Of a stretch of 9,663 bases of DNA, positions 1-4,416 are shown piece by piece; the first letter of the stretch is position 1; each line of letters opens with the position of its first letter. This DNA comes from DATFPQ01 sp035264765 (lineage in GTDB: Bacteria; Actinomycetota; Actinomycetes; Actinomycetales; Angustibacteraceae). The stretch covers positions 1 to 9,663 of the forward strand of contig DATFPQ010000264.1 of assembly GCA_035264765.1 (NCBI GenBank), in the 5' to 3' direction. The notes under the pieces were generated by a model that worked only from the letters and a program-made list of their open reading frames with translations, did no database searches and was not told where the DNA came from. The translations under genes were made by a program, and so were the position numbers.

Positions 1-847
1 ACGCCGCCCGCAGCGGCGGGTTGACCTTGTAGCGGGGGTCGTACGTGCGCACCAGCTCGTCGGTGAGCAGCAGGTGGTGCGGCGTCACCTCCGCCGTCAC
101 GTCCACCCCGCGCGACTTCGCCCAGCGCAGGATCTCGACCGACCCGGCGGTGGAGACGTGGCAGACGTGCAGGCGGGAGCCGACGTGCTGCGCCAGCAGG
201 ACGTCCCGGGCGATGACCGCCTCCTCGGCGACGGCCGGCCAGCCGGCGAGGCCCAGGACGCCCGACACGTCGCCCTCGTGCATCTGCGCGCCCGCGGTCA
301 GCCGCGGCTCCTGCGCGTGCTGCGCCACCACGCCGTCGAACGCCTTGACGTACTCCAGGGCCCGGCGCATCAGCACGGCGTCGCTCACGCAGTGACCGTC
401 GTCGGAGAACACGCGCACGCGCGCCGCCGAGTCGGCCATGGCGCCGAGCTCGGCCAGCCGCTCCCCCGCGATCCCGACCGTCACGGCCCCGACCGGGTGG
501 ACGTCGACCCAGCCGGCCTCGCGGCCGAGCCGCCAGACCTGCTCCACCACGCCCGCCGTGTCGGCGACCGGGTCGGTGTTGGCCATCGCGTGGACGGCCG
601 TGAAGCCGCCCGCCGCCGCCGCGCGGGTACCGGACTCGACGGTCTCGGCGTCCTCGCGGCCTGGCTCGCGCAGGTGCGTGTGCAGGTCGACCAGCCCGGG
701 AAGGGCGACCAGGCCGTCCCCGTCCACGACCACCGCGCCGTCGGCGTCCAGGCGGGCTCCGAGCCCGGTGATCAGCCCGCCGTCCAGCCGAAGATCGGTG
801 GGCTCGCCGCCGAGCGGGCGGACGCCACGCAGCAGGTAGGCGGTCAT
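1..847 (-). CDS. pyrC: Dihydroorotase, class I (C-terminus cut off by window edge)
   Basis: Cytoplasmic zinc enzyme that interconverts carbamoyl-aspartate and dihydroorotate, step 3 of UMP synthesis. I translated 282 residues from the ATG at 847-845; roughly the last third of a usual ~430-residue protein lies off the left edge. Visible motifs: the metal-binding HxH in DLHTHLREPG (H56, H58), the substrate-contacting MANTDP (88-93), FSDDG (D149/D150, the bridging Asp typical of class I enzymes), QHAQE (H177), VCHVST (H230) and KVNPPLR near the cut. The catalytic Asp of the C-terminal part is not in view. A strong GGAGGG Shine-Dalgarno (859-854) lies 6 nt before the ATG. The start overlaps the pyrB stop as ATGA, so translation is probably coupled. 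It is the third gene of the pyrR-pyrB-pyrC operon. No frameshift is seen in the visible part. Confidence 0.96.
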   Translation of the reverse strand, partial: MTAYLLRGVRPLGGEPTDLRLDGGLITGLGARLDADGAVVVDGDGLVALPGLVDLHTHLREPGREDAETVESGTRAAAAGGFTAVHAMANTDPVADTAGVVEQVWRLGREAGWVDVHPVGAVTVGIAGERLAELGAMADSAARVRVFSDDGHCVSDAVLMRRALEYVKAFDGVVAQHAQEPRLTAGAQMHEGDVSGVLGLAGWPAVAEEAVIARDVLLAQHVGSRLHVCHVSTAGSVEILRWAKSRGVDVTAEVTPHHLLLTDELVRTYDPRYKVNPPLRAA

Positions 848-1899
848 CGGGTTCCCTCCAGCGCAGAGGGGGCCGGCGCCTCGGCCGCGCCGTCGTGGTC
901 GCCGTCGTGGTGGCGGTCGCCGTCGCGGTCGCCGTCGTGGTCTCGGTCGTCGTCGCTGCCGGCGAGCAGCAGGTACAGCACCGCCATCCGCACCGACACG
1001 CCGTTGGCAACCTGCTCGACGATCGTGGAGCGCGCGCTGTCGGCGGCGTCGGCGGTGATCTCCAGGCCGCGGTTCATCGGGCCGGGGTGCATCACGATGG
1101 CGTGCTCGGGCAGCTGCGCCATCCGGCGGGCGTCCAGGCCGTAGCGGCGGGAGTACTCGCGGGCGCTCGGGAAGTAGGCGGCGCTCATGCGCTCGCGCTG
1201 CACCCGCAGCATCATCACCGCGTCGGCGTCCTCGAGGCAGGCGTCCAGGTCGTACGACGTGGCGCACGGCCAGCGCTCGACGCCGAGCGGCAGGAGGGTG
1301 GGCGGCGCCACCAGCGTCACGTGCGCCCCCAGGGTCGCCAGCAGCAGCACGTTGCTGCGGGCCACCCGGCTGTGCAGGACGTCCCCGGCGATCGTCACCC
1401 GGCGTCCGGCCAGGTCCTTCCCGGTCGCGGCGCCGGCGACGGCACCGCCCACCAGGTGGTGGCGCATCGTGAACGCGTCCAGCAGCGCCTGCGTCGGGTG
1501 CTCGTGCGTGCCGTCGCCGGCGTTCACCACGGACCCGTCGATCCAGCCCGACGTGGCCAGTCGGTGCGGTGCGCCGCTGGCGCCGTGACGGATGACCACG
1601 GCGTCCGCGCCCATCGCCTTGAGGGTGAGCGCGGTGTCCTTCAGGCTCTCGCCCTTGGAGACGCTGGACCCCTTGGCCGAGAAGTTGATGACGTCAGCCG
1701 ACAGCCGCTTGGCCGCGGCCTCGAAGGACACGCGGGTGCGGGTGGAGTCCTCGAAGAACAGGTTGACGACGGTGCGGCCGCGCAGGGTCGGGAGCTTCTT
1801 GATCTCCCGTCGCTGGGTGGCGGCCATCTGCTCGGCGGTGTCGAGCACGCGGACGGCGGCGTTCCGGTCGAGGTCGGCGCTGGAGAGGAGGTGCCGCAT
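844..1899 (-). CDS. pyrB: Aspartate carbamoyltransferase catalytic chain with unusual Asp/His-rich C-terminal tail
   Basis: Catalyses carbamoyl phosphate + aspartate to carbamoyl-aspartate, the committed step of pyrimidine synthesis, in the cytoplasm as a trimer. It has 351 residues. The N-terminal carbamoyl-phosphate domain holds STRTR (52-56) and the SKGES loop (81-85). HPTQALLD is at 134-141. The aspartate domain holds LRVQRER (231-237) and HPGPMNRG (271-278). The normal family end is reached at about residue 314 (AVLYLLLAG). Residues 315-337 then form a low-complexity tail with 11 Asp, 4 His, 3 Arg and 4 Gly of 23, followed by an Ala/Pro stretch to 351; most relatives are about 305-320 residues. 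The ATG overlaps the pyrR stop by one base (TGATG) and the stop overlaps the pyrC ATG (ATGA). No regulatory chain gene (pyrI) is next to it, as usual for Gram-positive bacteria, where PyrR does the control. Confidence 0.97.
   Translation of the reverse strand: MRHLLSSADLDRNAAVRVLDTAEQMAATQRREIKKLPTLRGRTVVNLFFEDSTRTRVSFEAAAKRLSADVINFSAKGSSVSKGESLKDTALTLKAMGADAVVIRHGASGAPHRLATSGWIDGSVVNAGDGTHEHPTQALLDAFTMRHHLVGGAVAGAATGKDLAGRRVTIAGDVLHSRVARSNVLLLATLGAHVTLVAPPTLLPLGVERWPCATSYDLDACLEDADAVMMLRVQRERMSAAYFPSAREYSRRYGLDARRMAQLPEHAIVMHPGPMNRGLEITADAADSARSTIVEQVANGVSVRMAVLYLLLAGSDDDRDHDGDRDGDRHHDGDHDGAAEAPAPSALEGTR
889..957 (-). repeat. Imperfect hexamer repeat tract coding for the Asp/His-rich PyrB tail
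   Basis: On the plus strand this stretch is a run of GTCGNN-like hexamers (GTCGTG, GTCGCC, GTCGCG, GTGGCG and variants) repeated about ten times. Read on the coding strand it gives alternating GAC/CAC/CGC/GGC codons for Asp, His, Arg and Gly at pyrB residues 315-337. Units of six bases keep the reading frame when gained or lost, so the tail could vary in length without disturbing the ATGA junction with pyrC. Length variation is an inference; only the repeat is seen. Confidence 0.75.
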
Positions 1900-2444
1900 C
1901 AGCGCGCACCACCCTCGATGCAGACGGCGTCGGTGCCGTCGTGCTCCGCGAGCAGCACGCTCACCCGCTCGGCGAGCGACGTCGGGAGGTTCTTGCCGAC
2001 GTGGTCGGCGCGGATCGGCAGCTCGCGATGCCCCCGGTCGACGAGCACCGCGAGCCGCACTGCCCGGGGGCGTCCGACGTCGGAGAGCGCGTCGAGGGCG
2101 GCGCGAACGGTGCGGCCGGAGAACAGGACGTCGTCGACCAGGACCACCGTTCGCCCGTCGACCCCGACGTCCGGGATGTGCGTGCGCTCGAGCGTGCGGA
2201 CCGGGTGCCGCCGGAGGTCGTCCCGGTACATGGTCACGTCGAGCGCCCCGACGGGCACCTCGGTGCCCTCGACCTCGGCGATGCGCTCGGCGAGCCGCTT
2301 CGCCAGCGCGACCCCACGGGTCGGGATCCCGAGCAGGACGAGGTCGTCGGCACCCTTGTTGTGCTCGATCACCTCATGGGCGATCCGGGTCAGGACCCGG
2401 GCTATCTGCGGTGCCTCGAGCACCGTTCGGGCAGCCGTCATCAC
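1899..2444 (-). CDS. pyrR: Bifunctional pyr operon regulator PyrR / uracil phosphoribosyltransferase
   Basis: RNA-binding regulator of the pyr operon that senses UMP/UTP and usually also converts uracil + PRPP to UMP. It has 181 residues, the normal length. It shows the type I phosphoribosyltransferase fold: GIPTRG (39-44), DVTMYRDDL (69-77), the PRPP loop VVLVDDVLFSGRT (100-112) and LVDRGHRELPIRADHVGKN (134-152), all close to mycobacterial PyrR. Start choice: GTG at 2444 has AAGGAG (2458-2453) 8 nt upstream; the next codon is an ATG (2441), 11 nt from the same site, and could be the true start. It is first in the pyrR-pyrB-pyrC operon. Its Shine-Dalgarno is buried in a PyrR-binding hairpin (2454-2488), so it very likely represses its own translation and that of the coupled downstream genes. 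Confidence 0.96.
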   Translation of the reverse strand: MMTAARTVLEAPQIARVLTRIAHEVIEHNKGADDLVLLGIPTRGVALAKRLAERIAEVEGTEVPVGALDVTMYRDDLRRHPVRTLERTHIPDVGVDGRTVVLVDDVLFSGRTVRAALDALSDVGRPRAVRLAVLVDRGHRELPIRADHVGKNLPTSLAERVSVLLAEHDGTDAVCIEGGAR

Positions 2445-2453
2445 GGACAGGTC

Positions 2454-2488
2454 TCCTTCCCCGCCTCTCTGGACGGGTCGTTAAAGGA
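2454..2488 (-). promoter_or_regulatory. PyrR-binding RNA hairpin masking the pyrR Shine-Dalgarno
   Basis: On the minus strand, an upper stem CCCG (2477-2474) / CGGG (2463-2460) closes the loop TCCAGAGAGG (2473-2464). This is the conserved PyrR recognition loop (UCCAGAGAGGC in Bacillus and mycobacterial pyr leaders). A lower stem pairs TCCTT (2488-2484) with AAGGA (2458-2454), across an internal loop of UAACGA on one side and a single G on the other. The AAGGA is the Shine-Dalgarno of pyrR, 8 nt before its GTG. Binding of PyrR with UMP would stabilise the hairpin and block ribosome entry, the mode established for Mycobacterium smegmatis. No terminator or antiterminator follows, so translational control is more likely than attenuation. 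Confidence 0.88.
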
Positions 2489-2498
2489 CGTCGGTGCC

Positions 2499-2504
2499 AA
2501 CGTA
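2499..2504 (-). promoter_or_regulatory. Candidate -10 box of the pyrR operon
   Basis: TACGTT fits the actinobacterial -10 pattern TANNNT. Transcription would start near 2492, only a few bases before the PyrR hairpin, giving a short leader that begins almost with the regulatory stem. No recognisable -35 is seen 16-18 nt upstream, so this is tentative. Confidence 0.35.
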
Positions 2505-2575
2505 TCGCAGGGCCGGTCGCGCTCCGCCGTCGGGATGGCCCGTACACGGTGAGTGGCGCAGTGTGCGCGTTCCGC

Positions 2576-2601
2576 TTGACGTGGGTCGTGACTCTCCGTG
2601 A
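2576..2601 (+). promoter_or_regulatory. BldD-box-like operator with candidate -35 upstream of bldD
   Basis: TGACTCTCCGTGA at 2589-2601 matches the published BldD box pattern TnACnCWGnGTnA at all fixed positions except one central base (C for G). TTGACG at 2576-2581 is a good -35, so the box would sit between -35 and -10. The -10 is unclear (GACCAT at 2600-2605, 18 nt spacing, is weak). Binding here would repress bldD itself, as shown in Streptomyces. A weaker core match, ACGGTGAGT (2546-2554), lies further upstream towards pyrR. Confidence 0.55.
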
Positions 2602-2666
2602 CCATGTGGTCCGCAGCGTCGTGCCGATCCGCCGGACCGGCGACGCGGCAGGGGTGAGGAGAGCGG

Positions 2667-3173
2667 ATGTCGACGGACTACGCGCGTTCCCTGGGGGCGC
2701 GCCTTCGGGCGATCAGGACTCAGCAGGGGTTGTCGCTGCACGGAGTGGAGGAGCGCTCGCAAGGCCGGTGGAAGGCAGTCGTGGTGGGGTCGTACGAGCG
2801 CGGCGACCGGGCCGTGACCGTGCAGCGGCTGGCCGAGCTGGCGGACTTCTACGGCGTCCCGGTGTCGGCGCTGCTGCCGGACGCGGGGAGCGGGTCGGTG
2901 GTCGAGGCGCCGCCGCGCCTGGTGATCGACCTGGAGCGGCTGGGCTCGGTGCCGGCGGAGCGGGCCGGGCCACTGGCCCGCTATGCCTCCACCATCCAGT
3001 CCCAGCGCGGCGACTACAACGGCAAGGTGCTGTCGATCCGCCAGGACGACCTCCGCACGCTCGCCGTCATCTACGACATGCCGCCGGCCATGCTGGCCGA
3101 GGAGCTGATCGGCTGGGGCGTGCTCGACCCGGACGCCCGGCGTGCGGTGGACGTGGGGTCGGACCGGCTCTGA
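2667..3173 (+). CDS. bldD: Developmental master regulator BldD (c-di-GMP-responsive XRE-family repressor)
   Basis: DNA-binding protein that, when dimerised by tetrameric cyclic-di-GMP, represses sporulation and developmental genes in Streptomyces. It has 168 residues, the normal length. The N-terminal helix-turn-helix domain (about 8-75) contains the near-invariant RAIRTQQGLSLHGVEE and WKAVVVGSYERGDRAVTVQR. A less conserved linker covers about 72-83. The C-terminal domain carries RYASTIQSQRGD...RQDD, with RGD at 114-116 and RQDD at 125-128, the c-di-GMP signature RGD-X8-RQDD at the same numbering as the S. coelicolor protein. The start ATG has GAGGAG (2656-2661) 5 nt upstream. It is transcribed alone, divergent from pyrR and convergent to nusB. 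A BldD-like box upstream suggests autoregulation. BldD also occurs in non-sporulating actinobacteria, so its presence does not prove sporulation. Confidence 0.97.
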   Translation: MSTDYARSLGARLRAIRTQQGLSLHGVEERSQGRWKAVVVGSYERGDRAVTVQRLAELADFYGVPVSALLPDAGSGSVVEAPPRLVIDLERLGSVPAERAGPLARYASTIQSQRGDYNGKVLSIRQDDLRTLAVIYDMPPAMLAEELIGWGVLDPDARRAVDVGSDRL

Positions 3174-3178
3174 CGCAC

Positions 3179-3239
3179 GCGCTTGCTCCGCCAGAGCCGC
3201 CGCGGGTCCGGCCGCGGTCGGCTCTGGTGGAGCAAGCGC
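3179..3239. terminator. Long hairpin between convergent bldD and nusB, probable bidirectional terminator
   Basis: Arms of 21 bases (3179-3199 and 3219-3239) are complementary except for one pair (3190/3228). The 19-base middle contains a further CCGCGG/CCGCGG stem (3200-3205 with 3212-3217) around a GTCCGG loop. It begins 6 bases after the bldD stop and ends 12 bases before the nusB stop. No T-tract follows on either side, as is common for actinobacterial terminators. In the bldD transcript the odd pair is a G·U wobble; in the nusB transcript it is an A·C mismatch. Confidence 0.8.
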
Positions 3240-3251
3240 CGTCGGGGGGCG

Positions 3252-3662
3252 TCAGGTGGCGAGCGTGGGCTTGAGCTCCACGATCCGGCCGAGCAGGCCG
3301 TTGACGAACGCCGGGGAGTCGTCGGTGGACAGGGAACGGGCGAGGTCGACCGCCTCGTTCACCGCGACGGCGTCCGGGACGTCGTCGCAGAACAGCACCT
3401 CGTAGGCGCCGACGCGCAGGATGGCGCGGTCGACGGCCGGCATCCGGTCCAGGGTCCAGCCCTGCGAGTAGGTGCTCAGCACCTCGTCGATCCGCTCCCG
3501 GTGCGCGCTCACGCCCTCCACGAGCGTGACCGTGTACTCGGGCACCGGCGGGTCGGCGTGGGCGATCCGGTCGGCCAGGAGCTCGACGGGGCGCAGCTTT
3601 CGCTGCTCCGCCTCGAACAGGATGTCGATGGCGCGCTTACGGGCCTTCGTCCGGGCGGACAT
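3252..3662 (-). CDS. nusB: Transcription antitermination factor NusB
   Basis: Small all-helical RNA-binding protein that binds the boxA RNA together with ribosomal protein S10 (NusE) and helps RNA polymerase through rRNA operons. It has 136 residues, normal for the family. The N-terminal basic stretch SARTKARKRAIDILFEAEQ (2-20) is the arginine-rich RNA-binding start. The C-terminal half has the family blocks DRAILRVGAYEVLF (78-91) and VAVNEAVDLARSLSTDDSPAFVNGLLGRI (99-127). It lies 10 nt downstream of the efp stop and is probably cotranscribed with efp. Only a weak Shine-Dalgarno is visible before its ATG, which suggests dependence on ribosomes finishing efp. It ends at the hairpin shared with bldD. 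Confidence 0.96.
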   Translation of the reverse strand: MSARTKARKRAIDILFEAEQRKLRPVELLADRIAHADPPVPEYTVTLVEGVSAHRERIDEVLSTYSQGWTLDRMPAVDRAILRVGAYEVLFCDDVPDAVAVNEAVDLARSLSTDDSPAFVNGLLGRIVELKPTLAT

Positions 3663-3672
3663 GGCGGCCCGG

Positions 3673-4233
3673 TCAGCTCACCCGGCCGAGGTAGTCACCC
3701 GTGCGGGTGTCGACCTTGACCTTCGTGCCGGTCTCGAGGAACAGCGGCACCGCGATGTCGGCGCCGGTCTCGAGGGTGGCGGGCTTGGTGCCGCCGGTGG
3801 ACCGGTCGCCCTGCAGGCCCGGCTCGGTGTAGGTGATCTCCAGGACGACGGACGTCGGCAGCTCGACGTACAGCGGGGTGCCGTCGTGCAGCGCGACCAC
3901 GGCGTCCTGGTTCTCGAGCATGAAGCGGGCGGCGTCGCCCACCGTCGCCGCCGGAACGTGGATCTGGTCGTACGTGGACCCGTCCATGAAGACGAAGTCG
4001 TCGCCGTCCTTGTACAGGTACTGCATGTCGCGCTTGTCGACGTTGGCGGTCTCGACCTTGGTCCCGGCGTTGAAGGTCTTGTCGACCACCTTGCCGGACA
4101 GCACGGCCTTGAGCTTGGTCCGCACGAACGCCGGGCCCTTGCCGGGCTTCACATGCTGGAACTCCACGACGGACCAGAGCTGGCCCTCCAGGTTCAGCAC
4201 CATGCCGTTCTTCAGGTCGTTCGTCGTCGCCAC
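3673..4233 (-). CDS. efp: Translation elongation factor P, PGKGPA type
   Basis: Binds stalled ribosomes between the P and E sites and rescues peptide-bond formation at polyproline stretches. It has 186 residues from GTG 4233 (protein begins (M)ATTNDLKNGMVL). I chose this start because it matches the family N-terminus and has AAGGAAG (4249-4243) about 9 nt upstream; a longer open frame upstream has no family similarity. The KOW-like domain I (about 1-64) carries the loop PGKGPA (30-35) with Lys32 at its tip. Two OB domains follow, ending in the signature KPATLETGADIAVPLFLETG and the terminal RTGDYLGR. PGKGPA is the actinobacterial subfamily reported to work with an unmodified lysine. No lysine-modifying enzyme gene is nearby. 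It leads a two-gene unit with nusB. Confidence 0.97.
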   Translation of the reverse strand: MATTNDLKNGMVLNLEGQLWSVVEFQHVKPGKGPAFVRTKLKAVLSGKVVDKTFNAGTKVETANVDKRDMQYLYKDGDDFVFMDGSTYDQIHVPAATVGDAARFMLENQDAVVALHDGTPLYVELPTSVVLEITYTEPGLQGDRSTGGTKPATLETGADIAVPLFLETGTKVKVDTRTGDYLGRVS

Positions 4234-4416
4234 TGCGTCGCTCTTCCTTGCTGCTCGTTTGACCGCTTTTGTCGTCTGTTCTCCGGTCCACTCTACCGGC
4301 CTGATCCAGGTCCCCCGATCGGCCGATTGCGTCGCCGGCGCCCTCAAGCGTGCTCGCCGGACGTCGAGAGATCACGCGGGAGGACGCACCGCGCGTCCCA
4401 GACGTGGGGAGCACTC
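4234..4416. promoter_or_regulatory. Divergent intergenic region between efp and the secreted-protein gene
   Basis: 183 bases that hold the efp leader and TAGAGT -10 on the minus strand and the ribosome site GGGGAG (4406-4411) of the plus-strand gene. A 10-base perfect palindrome ATCGGCCGAT lies at 4318-4327, upstream of both genes, and could be an operator or chance. I see no convincing promoter for the plus-strand gene and no small gene. Confidence 0.4.
4290..4295 (-). promoter_or_regulatory. Candidate -10 box of efp-nusB
   Basis: TAGAGT on the minus strand is close to the ideal -10 for the principal actinobacterial sigma factor. Transcription would begin near 4283, leaving a leader of about 50 nt with the AAGGAAG ribosome site at its end. 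No convincing -35 is seen at 17-18 nt. Confidence 0.5.

Noticed and set aside
844..957. Frameshift or assembly error creating the PyrB tail
   Set aside because: The frame ends exactly in the ATGA overlap with pyrC, the usual tight coupling, and the strong pyrC ribosome site lies inside the tail's coding end, so the tail looks genuine; an error within the repeat that keeps frame cannot be fully excluded.
74..1144. Plus-strand open frame opposite pyrC and the pyrB end
   Set aside because: It has no recognisable motif, is rich in His/Arg/Gly typical of antisense reading in GC-rich DNA, and lies opposite a clear dihydroorotase.
895..2484. Plus-strand open frame of 529 codons opposite pyrB and pyrR, with a Val/Ala-rich start that looks like a membrane segment
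   Set aside because: It is the shadow of the pyrB hexamer repeat and of high-GC codon bias; pyrB and pyrR on the minus strand carry full family motifs.
4234..4347. N-terminal extension of efp upstream of GTG 4233
   Set aside because: It covers the TAGAGT promoter and the Shine-Dalgarno, and EF-P proteins begin at ATTNDLKNG.
3472..4416. Long plus-strand open frame in front of the secreted-protein gene, antisense to nusB and efp
   Set aside because: It mirrors two certain genes on the other strand, has no ribosome site or family similarity, and a good start with signal peptide exists at 4417.
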